Shown here one piece after another: positions 43,300-52,546 of a stretch of DNA of 64,000 nucleotides. Both the position numbers and the translations under genes were made by a program. Origin of the DNA: Methanocorpusculum petauri (GTDB taxonomy: Archaea > Halobacteriota > Methanomicrobia > Methanomicrobiales > Methanocorpusculaceae); assembly GCF_026891975.1 (NCBI RefSeq), contig NZ_JAPTGB010000013.1:1-64000 (forward strand). The letters are read 5' to 3'. Each line of letters starts with the position of its first letter. Positions within the stretch are counted from its first letter, which is position 1. The notes beneath the pieces are model-generated. The model saw only the letters and a program-made list of their open reading frames with translations. It was not told the origin of the DNA and ran no database searches.

Positions 43300-44003
43300 G
43301 TGCCGAGTGTCTTTCCAAAAACTACGGTCACGGAGATATTTTCCGCGACGTGAGTTTTACTGTGGATGCCGGTGAGACGATCGGTCTGTTTGGGATGAGC
43401 GGGTCGGGCAAGTCAACGCTCGGCCGGTGTCTGATAGGACTTGAACGACTGTCCGATGGCCGTGTACTGTTTGAGGGTGCAGAGGTTTCCAAACTTTCTG
43501 AACGGAGACTGCGGGAACTGCGGCCTGCAATGCAGATGCTTTTTCAGCATCCTGAGATGTCGATGGATCCCCGGATGCGGCTGTGCGATAGTGTGGCTGA
43601 ACCTCTCGCATATCACGAAGGACGGGAACGATCCGATGTGTTTTCCGATCTTCTGCCGTTGATTGCAGCGGTTGGTCTCCGACCGGATCAGTTCTCCTGC
43701 TATCCGAACCAGTTGTCCGGCGGGGAAATTCAGCGGGCGATGATGGTGAAGATTTACTCGCTGTCACCGAAGCTGATCATTGCCGATGAGCCGACGTCGA
43801 TGCTTGATATGTCAGTGCAGGCACAGATTCTTGGTCTGATGAAAAATCTTCAGAAAAAGAACAACACTGCCTGTGTGTTTATCTCGCATGATCCGCAGGT
43901 AATGCTAGCAATGTGCGATCGTATCGGAGTTCTGGGAGAGAAAACATTTCGTGTGATGAATGCAGGGGAGTTTGCCGGATATGCGGCTGATCTCTCAGTC
44001 TGA
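43284..44003 (+). CDS. ABC importer ATPase, NikE/DppF type
   Basis: The ATG at 43284 overlaps the NikD-type gene by 16 bases. The 239-aa protein has Walker A GMSGSGKST, signature LSGGEIQRA and Walker B LIIADEPTSMLD. It is short and lacks the C-terminal Cys extension of its partner, like NikE. It is the last gene of the operon. A palindrome and a strong stem-loop follow. Confidence 0.93.
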   Translation: MQPLLSAECLSKNYGHGDIFRDVSFTVDAGETIGLFGMSGSGKSTLGRCLIGLERLSDGRVLFEGAEVSKLSERRLRELRPAMQMLFQHPEMSMDPRMRLCDSVAEPLAYHEGRERSDVFSDLLPLIAAVGLRPDQFSCYPNQLSGGEIQRAMMVKIYSLSPKLIIADEPTSMLDMSVQAQILGLMKNLQKKNNTACVFISHDPQVMLAMCDRIGVLGEKTFRVMNAGEFAGYAADLSV

Positions 44004-44035
44004 TTTCTACAAAAAAATGTATTTATACTATTGTG

Positions 44036-44059
44036 TGATACTAAATAATATTAGTATCA
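44036..44059. promoter_or_regulatory. Perfect palindrome TGATACTAA-N6-TTAGTATCA
   Basis: A 9-base perfect inverted repeat lies 32 bases after the importer operon; the flanks GTG/TAC could extend it in part (GTGTGA...TCATAC), a look shared with NikR sites, though the spacing differs from the Escherichia coli site. It shares half-sites with 35736-35755. A GGGAGGTGA ribosome-site-like stretch follows near 44081 but no clear gene. Confidence 0.45.
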
Positions 44060-44129
44060 TACGATGCTATTGCCTGCATAGGGAGGTGATCGATTCAGTC
44101 GAAAAAAACAGTTTACACACCATGCCAGA

Positions 44130-44184
44130 CTGCCGGATGCTTTACCCACGCAACACACACATCATAATTCCCAGCATCCGGCAG
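44130..44184. terminator. Strong stem-loop between convergent genes
   Basis: CTGCCGGATGCT (44130-44141) and AGCATCCGGCAG (44173-44184) are perfect complements over 12 bases, around a 31-base A/C-rich loop. It lies between the importer operon and the convergent lipoprotein gene. It could end both transcripts or be a small RNA. Confidence 0.45.
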
Positions 44185-44260
44185 GTCAGCAGAGCGTATT
44201 TTCTTTCACAGTACTTCATGATACTGACATTTTGCCGGCAGTCCCCTTGCCGGTCCTGTT

Positions 44261-45358
44261 TTACGGTGCGTGGAATACGCCGGTCTCTGCGATGACGTCA
44301 CGGTAGAGATTTCCACCGGTGAGAACCGCAGTTATCTCCACTGGTTCGCGTCGGGGAATGGTGATCTTTCCATCAGCCCGAACGGTATCGTGCTCGCGGC
44401 AGTCCTCAAGAAGAATTGTCGTGGAGTCGTACACTTCCCCGCCGGTCCGTACCGTTACCTCCAGCTGGACGTCGTGTGAGGTACCGGGACCAAGATTTTC
44501 TACGGTTGCGACCATCCGGTATATTGCCGTCTCCCAGGTGGAAGTGTCGGATTCCGCGATGAACTCAAGGTCCATTGCCGGCTGCTGTTCAAGCGGGAGT
44601 ATCTCAACGTCAACACCGGCAAACTCATCCGGCAGATCCCCGATGTACCAGCCTCTGGCAGTGGTCTCCTGATAGTAATAACGCGTGTCGTTGTAGAGGT
44701 AATAGGTCCCGTCAAACATATCGTCGCCTGCAATGCCAACCGCCATGTGCTGCGGGAGTTTGAGAAGCACCGCCCCGTGCCCCATCTCGTGAAGTACCGA
44801 GGCGATAAGTATTGCGACATCCTCGCAGTCGCCGCTGTTATCCACGAGTGTTTCCAGCGGGTAGCGCGGATACTCTTCCATGCCGGTGGTTTCCTGGTCT
44901 GAGGTGTAGGAAAGCGACTGTGCGAATGCGATGAAGTTCTCAATGGTTTCCCGTTCGTTGTATCCTGCATTTTTTCCCATCACGGTAAATGCATCGGCGA
45001 TCTCTCTGACGTATTCACGGTCGTAATCCGAGAGCGCATAGCGCACATAGTTGCTGTTCTTCGTATGGTCCTGCATCCGGAAGTACTGGTATGCGGTTTT
45101 GGGAACATCGATGAAGTAGGTATGATTTGTCTTCTGATATGTCCAGGAAAATTCGGAACGCAGCATTCCCCACGCGGGGGTGGGAAGGGGTGTCGGGGTT
45201 GCGAAACTCTCCGGTACTGGCGGAACCGTTGCGGTTATGTCGGGTACCTGCGTTGGAACGGGTTGCTGGGCAGGTACGTAGGTAATGCAGCCGGCGCTGA
45301 GGTTTGAGAGAGCAAGGAGCAACAGAACGATCGCAAAAGCACGGCGGAAAAACTGCAC
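44261..45358 (-). CDS. Transglutaminase-like lipoprotein
   Basis: The open frame extends upstream through tRNA-Val, so the start must be internal. I choose the GTG at 45358 (QFFRRAFAIVLLLLALSNLSAGC), giving 365 residues with a lipobox. A TATA-like TTTTATC lies about 30 bases upstream. A Thr/Pro linker follows. Then comes a transglutaminase-like fold with Cys in NSGDCEDVAILIASVLHEMGH, His in LPQHMAVGI and a further Asp/Tyr region (about residues 170-270), and a C-terminal beta domain (residues 270-365). It probably acts on extracellular proteins or the cell envelope. Confidence 0.8.
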   Translation of the reverse strand: MQFFRRAFAIVLLLLALSNLSAGCITYVPAQQPVPTQVPDITATVPPVPESFATPTPLPTPAWGMLRSEFSWTYQKTNHTYFIDVPKTAYQYFRMQDHTKNSNYVRYALSDYDREYVREIADAFTVMGKNAGYNERETIENFIAFAQSLSYTSDQETTGMEEYPRYPLETLVDNSGDCEDVAILIASVLHEMGHGAVLLKLPQHMAVGIAGDDMFDGTYYLYNDTRYYYQETTARGWYIGDLPDEFAGVDVEILPLEQQPAMDLEFIAESDTSTWETAIYRMVATVENLGPGTSHDVQLEVTVRTGGEVYDSTTILLEDCREHDTVRADGKITIPRREPVEITAVLTGGNLYRDVIAETGVFHAP

Positions 45359-45417
45359 AGTATGAAATAATATGCCGCAGCAGGGATAAAACTTCTTGAA
45401 TGTTTTCAGAAAAGAAG

Positions 45418-45491
45418 TGGACCCGAAGGGAGTCGAACCCTTGATCTCCGCCATGTCAAGGCGACGTCATAGCCTACTAGACCACGAGTCC
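45418..45491 (-). tRNA. tRNA-Val (GAC)
   Basis: On the minus strand acceptor GGACTCG pairs with CGGGTCC. The anticodon arm TCGCC-TTGACAT-GGCGG gives GAC. The T arm is AAGGG-TTCGACT-CCCTT, with discriminator A. It lies 59 bases upstream of the lipoprotein start on the same strand. Confidence 0.95.
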
Positions 45492-45607
45492 ACGAATGTT
45501 TTGCACCTATGTGCTCTAATACATACGACATTCCCAAATATAAATATTTTCAAGTGAAATTGTCAGTACAGCTTTATCCTGTATCACTGCGAACAGAATA
45601 ATCATCC

Positions 45608-46804
45608 ATGGAATATGCAGGTGAGATTCAACGAAAAAAGCGACTGCTGCAGTATCTCTGCATTATCGGTTTGTTTTCCATATTCTCCACCACCATTGCC
45701 AAAAATCCGGTACTTCCTCTCTATGCCGAATCGCTTGGGGCAGGAAACGCAACAATAGGACTTATATCTGCAGTATCGCCGTTTGCAGGAATTCTTCTCA
45801 GCTTTCCGGTGGGTGTACTTTCCGATCATCTCGGCAGACGCAGACTTCTTCTCCTTTCCGGCGTTGTGTTTCTCCTCGCCCCGCTGATGTATCTTGCAGC
45901 CGTTGATCCCCTGCTGCTTATCCCGATCCGCTTCTTCCATGGGATGGCAACTGCTATTCTTGGACCTGTTGTCGGTGCGGTTATTGCGGAAGAGTTTGGC
46001 GAGCACAAAGGAGAGATGATGGGGACCTACAGTTCGGCAACCCTCGCCGGCAGGTCTGCGGCTCCGCTGATCGGAGGTGCAGTCCTCTCGCTTTTTGCCG
46101 CAGCTCCGGCAGTATCAGCCTATCACATCGTCTATCTCATCGCGTTTGCCGCCGGTATCCCGGTTTTTCTTCTGATGCTCCGCTATCATGATCCGGGGAC
46201 TGTCCGGAACCTTTCATCGGTTACGGTTTCATCCTTCCGGGAGAATTTGCTGGTTTTTTTCCGCAATCGCGGTCTTCGCTGTGCATCTGCAGCAGAGATG
46301 GCGACGTACTTCTGTTTTGGTACCTTTGAGACCTTTCTCCCGCTTTATCTTCTTACCGCCGGTATATCCGCGTGGCAGACCGGTATCATCTTTTTTGTAC
46401 AGGTGATCATTATCGCAGCCACCAAACCATTTTTCGGCAGACTTGCGGACCGGTGCGATCCCATCCGCCAGATTCTTTTTGGCCTGCTGCTGACCGGAGG
46501 ATCACTCGGTGCATTTTCACTTACCGGCAGCTTTTGGCTACTGCTTGGGATCAGCTGTGTCTTTGGTATCGGCATGTCGCTGTCCACGGTTGCGGCAAAT
46601 GTGTATGCGGCAACTGTTGCCGAACAGAACCGTCTTGGTGCGTCCATGGGTGCACTTTCATCGATTATGGACATCGGTCATTCCGCAGGGCCGCTCATTG
46701 CCGGAGTTGCGGTAACAGTTGCCGGATACACTGCCAGTTTCGTTCTGTGTCTCCTTACAGCTCTGGCGGTTTTCGGATATATCATCCTCGGCACGCGGCA
46801 GTGA
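45608..46804 (+). CDS. MFS transporter
   Basis: The 398-aa protein has about 12 hydrophobic helices and the MFS motif GVLSDHLGRRRLLL between helices 2 and 3 (about residues 73-86), with a second copy, FGRLADRCDPIRQ, in the C-terminal half. It is of the drug/metabolite proton antiporter class. The substrate is not known. It starts at ATG 45608 after an AT-rich promoter. It is convergent with serA. Confidence 0.92.
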   Translation: MEYAGEIQRKKRLLQYLCIIGLFSIFSTTIAKNPVLPLYAESLGAGNATIGLISAVSPFAGILLSFPVGVLSDHLGRRRLLLLSGVVFLLAPLMYLAAVDPLLLIPIRFFHGMATAILGPVVGAVIAEEFGEHKGEMMGTYSSATLAGRSAAPLIGGAVLSLFAAAPAVSAYHIVYLIAFAAGIPVFLLMLRYHDPGTVRNLSSVTVSSFRENLLVFFRNRGLRCASAAEMATYFCFGTFETFLPLYLLTAGISAWQTGIIFFVQVIIIAATKPFFGRLADRCDPIRQILFGLLLTGGSLGAFSLTGSFWLLLGISCVFGIGMSLSTVAANVYAATVAEQNRLGASMGALSSIMDIGHSAGPLIAGVAVTVAGYTASFVLCLLTALAVFGYIILGTRQ

Positions 46805-47130
46805 ATCGGATTCTCCCTGTTTTTATTTCGTGCTGCAAAACTGCCAAATGAAAAAAATCTGGGAATGCCTGGTTTTATTCATGCTGTCTGTCACATTTCG
46901 GACAGCATGGGTGAGCACCAAAAAAGATAGGGATACAGAAGATGTCCCGGGTATTTGCTCTGTCAGGGTGGTGTCACAGCCTGCCAGATCACGCGTCCGC
47001 AAATGTTCACACCTGCATGGTTAAGTCTTCGCCGCATCACCCATCAGGTCGGCAAGCCCGAACTCGTCGGGACTTTTTTCCAGCCTACGTGTTAGCATAG
47101 ATATCGGATGCAAAAAAAAGTTGGGGATGT
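46805..47130. other. Intergenic region with two hairpins between convergent genes
   Basis: No gene is supported in these 326 bases. CATGCTGTC (46880-46888) pairs with GACAGCATG (46901-46909). CCCGA-N5-TCGGG followed by ACT6 near 47057-47080 looks like a terminator for the plus strand. The region may also hold a small RNA. Confidence 0.4.
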
Positions 47131-48714
47131 TTACAGCTGCATGAACTTTGCCGAGATGATGCCGTCGCTTTCTGCGACCTCCTGCATCACGTTTGCAGGA
47201 ACAACGTCGTCCACGGCAAGAATCATCAGCGATTCGGAACCTACATCCACTTTTCCGACCTGCATGTTTGAGATGTTGATGTTGTGTTTACCGAGCAGTA
47301 CGCACACCGGGCCGACAACGCCCGGGCGGTTAATGTGGTCGGCAACAATCACATTGCCCTTCGGCACAAGGTCCATGGAGTAGCCGTTGATGGAGGTAAT
47401 GCGGGGACCAACACGGGTAATAATACCGGAGATCGTCTGAGTACCTTTTCCGGTTTTGAATGTCAGGGTCACCAGTGACTTGTAGTCGCCTGCATCCGCC
47501 GAGGTCTTTTCCACGATGGTCATACCGCGCTGCTGTACAATAAACTCTGCGTTCACGAGATTTGCCGGTTCGTGAAGCGCTTTGTCCAGAAGACCCTTCA
47601 GGCCCATGCGGGTCGGGTATTTCAGGTTCTGTTTCATCTCGGCAACCTCGCCGAGGTACGCGAACTCAATCTCGGTGATAGCACCGTCTGCAAGCTGTGC
47701 TGCAAGGCTTCCCATCTTCTCGGTCAGCTGTGCGAACGGTTCAAGTTTCGGGCGAAGCTCCGGCGCAACCAGTGGCGCGTTCACTGCATTCTTGGCGGAT
47801 CCGCCCTTCAGCACTTCGATGCACTGCTGGGCAACTGAGATTGCCACATTCTTCTGGGCCTCAACCGTGCTTGCGCCAAGGTGCGGGGTCACGATAACCT
47901 TGTCAAGGGAAAGAAGCGGTGAGTCGGTCGGCGGTTCCTGTTCAAATACGTCGAGTGCGGCTCCTGCAACCTTGCCGGAGGTGATTGCTTCATACAGGGC
48001 TGCTTCATCAATGATACCACCGCGGGCACAGTTGATTAATCGGACACCGTCCTTCATGGTTGCAATTGACTCCTTGTTGACAAGATGTGTCGTGGACGGA
48101 ATCAGCGGCGTGTGTACTGTAATCACATCGGCTTTGGTGAAGAGTTCGGCCACGCTCATCATCTCAACGCCCATTGCAGCCCCGACCTCTGCCGGGATGA
48201 ATGGATCGTAGGCGATGACCGTCATCTGCAGTGCCTGGGCACGTTTGGAAACTTCGCGGCCGATTCTTCCGAATCCGACCACACCAAGCACCTTGCCGTT
48301 CATTTCATTGCCCATAAACTTTGAGCGTTTCCATTCACCTTTCTTCAGTGATGCGGTTGCCTGCGGGATGTTTCTCGCAAGCGCCATCATCATGGCGATG
48401 GTGTGTTCCGTTGCCGCGAGCGTGTTGCCTTCGGGAGCGTTGGAGACAATGATGCCTTTCTTCGTTGCCGCATCACAGTCAATGTTGTCCACACCGACAC
48501 CGGCACGACCGATGTACTTCATCCGATCGGCCGCTTCAATGATGCGTGCGGTGACCTGCGTTCCGGACCGGACGATCAGTGCATCGTATCCGCCGATGAT
48601 CTTGACGAGTTCATCCTCGGACAGGTCTGCCTTTTCATCAACATCACAAAATCCCTTTAAAATATCGACTCCTTCTTTTGCAAGGGGGTCGCTCACAAGT
48701 ACTTTGAAGCTCAC
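47131..48714 (-). CDS. serA: D-3-phosphoglycerate dehydrogenase
   Basis: The 527-aa protein is the long form: a catalytic domain with NAD-binding GVVGFGRIGREVSKRA (about residues 144-159), catalytic Arg in CARGGIIDE, Glu and His in VTPHLGAST; an intervening domain (about 320-450); and a C-terminal ACT domain for serine feedback (VADHINRPGVVGPVCVLLGKHNINISNMQVG). It oxidises 3-phosphoglycerate to phosphohydroxypyruvate, the first step of serine synthesis. It is divergent from ppsA. Confidence 0.96.
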   Translation of the reverse strand: MSFKVLVSDPLAKEGVDILKGFCDVDEKADLSEDELVKIIGGYDALIVRSGTQVTARIIEAADRMKYIGRAGVGVDNIDCDAATKKGIIVSNAPEGNTLAATEHTIAMMMALARNIPQATASLKKGEWKRSKFMGNEMNGKVLGVVGFGRIGREVSKRAQALQMTVIAYDPFIPAEVGAAMGVEMMSVAELFTKADVITVHTPLIPSTTHLVNKESIATMKDGVRLINCARGGIIDEAALYEAITSGKVAGAALDVFEQEPPTDSPLLSLDKVIVTPHLGASTVEAQKNVAISVAQQCIEVLKGGSAKNAVNAPLVAPELRPKLEPFAQLTEKMGSLAAQLADGAITEIEFAYLGEVAEMKQNLKYPTRMGLKGLLDKALHEPANLVNAEFIVQQRGMTIVEKTSADAGDYKSLVTLTFKTGKGTQTISGIITRVGPRITSINGYSMDLVPKGNVIVADHINRPGVVGPVCVLLGKHNINISNMQVGKVDVGSESLMILAVDDVVPANVMQEVAESDGIISAKFMQL

Positions 48715-48843
48715 GGATAATCCCGTATCTATTTGTTCTTACTCGGTAATAGTATTGCCCAACCCGGGAGAGGTTATGGTGGTTTCCTGTCTTCCAACAC
48801 AATATATTATTGTGGACGGGGACCAATGTTATACCGAGTGTCT

Positions 48844-51129
48844 ATGGACAAATCACCCAATATCCTATGGCTCAACGAAATCCGCAAAGATGATATTCCC
48901 TCCGTAGGAGGGAAAGGCGCCTCTCTTGGTGAAATGACCTCTATTGGTCTCCCTGTTCCACAGGGTTTTGTCGTGACCGCCCAGGCTTTCCGTAGATTTT
49001 TACAGCTGACAAAACTGGAAGACTCCATCTTCGATATTCTGGAGAAACTTGACGTTGATGACAACGATGCCCTCAACGCCACCGCAGATAAGGTAAAGGC
49101 AATGGTCAGTTCGGCGGCAATGCCCGAGGCAATCAAAAAGGAGATTGTTGCGTCCTACCAGAAGATGGGATCCGATACCGTTGTTGCTGTCCGGTCCAGT
49201 GCTACTGCAGAGGATCTGCCGGATGCATCTTTTGCCGGTCAGCAGGACACCTATCTGAATATCCTCGGCGAGGCCGATCTCCTGCAGTCCGTGCAGGACT
49301 GCTGGGCCTCTCTCTACGGCGGCCGTGCCATCTACTACCGTGCAAAGCAGGGTTTCGATGACCGTACCGTCAATATTGCAGTGGTTGTCCAGCAGCTGGT
49401 GTTCTCGGAAAAAGCCGGCGTGATGTTTTCTTCCCATCCGATCTCCGGAGCTGCAACCGTCATCATTGAGGGTTCATGGGGTCTGGGGGAGGCAATTGTG
49501 TCTGGTACCGTGTCTCCGGACAACTATGTCTATGACCGCAAGAACAAGCGGATCACCACAAAGACCGTTGCCAACAAGTCTGTTGAGATCATTCCGGACG
49601 GCAGTAAAGGAACAAAGACCGTTGCTGTTCCGGAAAACCGTCAGAATATACAGGTTCTCTCAGACGTCGAGGTTGCAAAACTTGCTGAGTTTGCGGTAGT
49701 ATCCGAGGAACACTACAAGGTTCCGCAGGATATGGAGTGGGGAATGGTGGGTGACACCATTTATATTCTTCAGTCCCGCCCGATCACGACGATTCAGAAG
49801 AGTTCCCTTGTTTCGGATTCCGGGAAGGCTGCCTGCTCGGTGGCAGACAGCGAGATTATTCTTCAGGGATATGGTGCATCTCCCGGCATCGCATCCGGTC
49901 CGGTTGTTATCGTTACTGATGCAAAGGATACCTCCCGTGTGAAGGAGGGGGACATTATGGTCTCGCCGATGACCAACCCTGATATGGTCCCTGCCATGCG
50001 CAAAGTTGTCGGCATCATCACTGATGAGGGCGGTATGACCTGCCATGCGGCAATTGTGTCGCGTGAGCTTGGAACGCCTGCGGTTGTCGGAACGAAGAAG
50101 GCAACCTCCCTCCTCAAGGAGGGGCAGATCGTTACCATCGATGGTGAGAAGGGTCTGATCTACGACGGAAAACTTGAGACTGCCGTTCCTGCGGCAGCTG
50201 CGGCGGCTGTGCCGGTCGCGGCTGCAGCACCTGTCATCACTGCAACCTCGGTGAAAGTGAATGTTTCAATGCCCGAGGCAGCGGCACGCGCTGCGGCGAC
50301 GGGCGCGGATGGTGTTGGTCTGCTCAGAATTGAGCACCTGATTCTTGGTATGAACAAGACGCCGAGCTGGTACATTAAGAACGGTAAGGAAGAGGAGTTC
50401 ATTGCCGAGCTGTATAATGGTATTAAGACGGTGCTTGACGCATTCCGCGGCAAGCCGGTCTGGGTGCGCACGATCGATTCACCGACCGATGAGTTCCTGA
50501 ACATGGCCGGCGGCGAGGATGAGCCGCATGAGCACAATCCGATGCTTGGTTTCCGCGGTCTCCGTCGTGATCTTCGTCAGATGGCGCAGTTCAGGATGCA
50601 GGCAGAGTGTTTCAAGCGTCTGTGGGAAGCGGGATACGATAATCTCGGCATTATGTTCCCGCTGGTGCAGCACCCCCGTGAGTTCCTCGCGGCAAAGGAG
50701 GCGTTCCGCTCCTGGGGCATTGATGTGGAGAATCGTGTGCTTGGTATTATGGTCGAGATCCCGGCATCCGCTATCATTATTGATGAGTTCATCAGGGCGG
50801 GCATCAAGTTCTGTTCCTTTGGAACGAATGATCTGATCCAGTACACGCTTGCGGTTGACCGCAACAATGGTATGATCGGCGATATGTATGAGCCGGAACA
50901 CCCGGCGGTTATGCGTCTCATCAAGTACTGTATTGAGCAGTGCCGCGAGGCAGGCGTTGAGTGTTCCATCTGCGGTCAAGCGGGTTCGGATCCGAAGTTT
51001 GTGAAGTGGCTGGTGAATCAGGGCATTTCCAGTGTTTCCTCAAACATTGATGCAATTCCGAAGATTCGCGAGACGGTTGCAAAGACCGAGCGTCAGATTC
51101 TGCTGAATATGGCGTTTAAGAAAAATTAA
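48844..51129 (+). CDS. ppsA: Phosphoenolpyruvate synthase
   Basis: I choose the ATG at 48844 (MDKSPNILWLNEI), the family N-terminus; an ATG at 48826 is also possible. The 761-aa protein has the ATP-grasp domain (GGKGASLGEM; VAVRSSATAEDLPDASFAGQQD), the swivelling phosphohistidine domain with GGMTCHAAIVSREL, an Ala-rich linker (about residues 455-475) and a C-terminal barrel with VECSICGQAGSD. It converts pyruvate and ATP to PEP, AMP and phosphate, the gluconeogenic entry in methanogens. Confidence 0.96.
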   Translation: MDKSPNILWLNEIRKDDIPSVGGKGASLGEMTSIGLPVPQGFVVTAQAFRRFLQLTKLEDSIFDILEKLDVDDNDALNATADKVKAMVSSAAMPEAIKKEIVASYQKMGSDTVVAVRSSATAEDLPDASFAGQQDTYLNILGEADLLQSVQDCWASLYGGRAIYYRAKQGFDDRTVNIAVVVQQLVFSEKAGVMFSSHPISGAATVIIEGSWGLGEAIVSGTVSPDNYVYDRKNKRITTKTVANKSVEIIPDGSKGTKTVAVPENRQNIQVLSDVEVAKLAEFAVVSEEHYKVPQDMEWGMVGDTIYILQSRPITTIQKSSLVSDSGKAACSVADSEIILQGYGASPGIASGPVVIVTDAKDTSRVKEGDIMVSPMTNPDMVPAMRKVVGIITDEGGMTCHAAIVSRELGTPAVVGTKKATSLLKEGQIVTIDGEKGLIYDGKLETAVPAAAAAAVPVAAAAPVITATSVKVNVSMPEAAARAAATGADGVGLLRIEHLILGMNKTPSWYIKNGKEEEFIAELYNGIKTVLDAFRGKPVWVRTIDSPTDEFLNMAGGEDEPHEHNPMLGFRGLRRDLRQMAQFRMQAECFKRLWEAGYDNLGIMFPLVQHPREFLAAKEAFRSWGIDVENRVLGIMVEIPASAIIIDEFIRAGIKFCSFGTNDLIQYTLAVDRNNGMIGDMYEPEHPAVMRLIKYCIEQCREAGVECSICGQAGSDPKFVKWLVNQGISSVSSNIDAIPKIRETVAKTERQILLNMAFKKN

Positions 51130-51164
51130 GAGAAAATCATTCAATTTTTTTCAGGGCTTGCCTT

Positions 51165-52265
51165 ATGGAGGATAAAGGGTGCAGCAGGGAGGAGGTTCTC
51201 TCCTTCCTCGCCGGTTTACGGGCTGAGGATTTGCATCATGATCATATCCTCAGTTCCATGTGTACGATTCCGCATCCGATTGCGGTTGCGGTGCACGAGA
51301 TGTTTAGTGCGACGAATCTGGGAGATCCGGGTCTGTATCCGGGGACGACGAAGGTTGAGGATCTGCTGATTCATTCCCTCGGGGAGCTGATGCATCTGCC
51401 TGATGCAGGGGGTTACTCGACTTCAGGCGGGACGGAGTCAAATCTTCAGGCTATCCGGATTGCAAAGAAGCTGAAACCGGAGGTAAAGAACCCGAATATT
51501 GTGGTTCCTGCATCCGCACACTTTTCGTTTGACAAGACGTGTGATATGCTGGGGCTTGAGATGCGGATTGTGCCGTACGGGAAGAACTACACGGTGGATA
51601 CGGAGAAGATGGCGGAGATGGTGGACAAAAACACCATTGCGGTTGCGGCGGTTGCGGGAACGACGGAGTACGGGATGATCGATGATGTTCCTGCTGTTGC
51701 CCGGATTGCCGGGGAGCATGACTGTTTCTGTCATGTGGATGCGGCGTTCGGCGGGTTTGTAATTCCGTTTCTGGAGAATCCTCCGCTGTTTGATTTTGCG
51801 GTGCCGGGTGTTGATTCGATTTCGCTGGACCCGCATAAGATGGGACTTGCAACGATTCCGTGCGGGTCTCTGCTGCTTCGTGATCCGGGGGTGTTCGGCT
51901 GCCTGAATGTGGATACGCCGTATCTGACGGTGAAGAAGCAGTGCACGCTGGCCGGAACGCGGCCGGGTGCGGATGTTGCGGGAGCGTATGCGGTGATGAA
52001 GCATCTGGGCCGTGAGGGGTTCCGTGCGATTGTTGCGGGATGTATGGAGAATACCCGCAGGCTGGTTGACGGGATGGAGGCATGCGGCTACCACCGGGTG
52101 GTGGATCCGATTATGAATGTGGCGGCGTTTTCCGGTGGGGATGCACCTGCCGGATGGACGGTGTCACATACGCGTGCGGGTCATCTGCGGTTTGTGATAA
52201 TGCCGCATGTGACGCGCGATGTGATCGAGTGTTTCCTTGCCGATGTTGCGGCAATGCAGGCATAA
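51165..52265 (+). CDS. mfnA: L-tyrosine (L-aspartate) decarboxylase MfnA
   Basis: The 366-aa PLP enzyme shows STSGGTESNLQAIRIAK, HFSFDKTCDMLGL, HVDAAFGGFVIPF and SLDPHKMGLATIPCG with the PLP lysine. In methanogens MfnA makes tyramine for methanofuran and can make beta-alanine for coenzyme A. The N-terminus (CSREEVLSFLAGL) is typical. It stands 35 bases after ppsA and ends with a T-run at 52268-52274. Confidence 0.95.
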   Translation: MEDKGCSREEVLSFLAGLRAEDLHHDHILSSMCTIPHPIAVAVHEMFSATNLGDPGLYPGTTKVEDLLIHSLGELMHLPDAGGYSTSGGTESNLQAIRIAKKLKPEVKNPNIVVPASAHFSFDKTCDMLGLEMRIVPYGKNYTVDTEKMAEMVDKNTIAVAAVAGTTEYGMIDDVPAVARIAGEHDCFCHVDAAFGGFVIPFLENPPLFDFAVPGVDSISLDPHKMGLATIPCGSLLLRDPGVFGCLNVDTPYLTVKKQCTLAGTRPGADVAGAYAVMKHLGREGFRAIVAGCMENTRRLVDGMEACGYHRVVDPIMNVAAFSGGDAPAGWTVSHTRAGHLRFVIMPHVTRDVIECFLADVAAMQA

Positions 52266-52546
52266 TCTTTTTTTGTGTGCGGGGATCGGGGACGTTACCC
52301 CTCAATTCATTTATTTCCTTGTTGTTCATGTATGTTCCGTGATGTTTTTTTCTTTCAGTGTTTTCTGTGGGTCTTGGGACTTTATGGACAACACCTCTGA
52401 GGGGACTAGTACGAAATGGATTCACTGATTTTTCCGGAGGCTCCAGATCTGGTACGTGGCGGCGGTCTTTCATTCTGTCCGCTCACCAGCCGGGACAGTG
52501 CAGCAATCATGCTCATATCCCTTTGCGTCCAAGTATATTCCCAGTC

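Noticed and set aside
45359-45454. N-terminal extension of the transglutaminase-like lipoprotein
   Set aside because: The extension would be encoded by tRNA-Val sequence and would bury the lipoprotein signal.
47040-47060. C/D box small RNA on the minus strand (CTGA followed by GTGATG)
   Set aside because: Only the inner D'/C'-like boxes are seen. No outer C and D boxes are at the right distance.
52266-52546. Possible structured RNA between mfnA and the cysteine-cluster gene
   Set aside because: Short stems are present but nothing matches SRP RNA, RNase P RNA or a tRNA.
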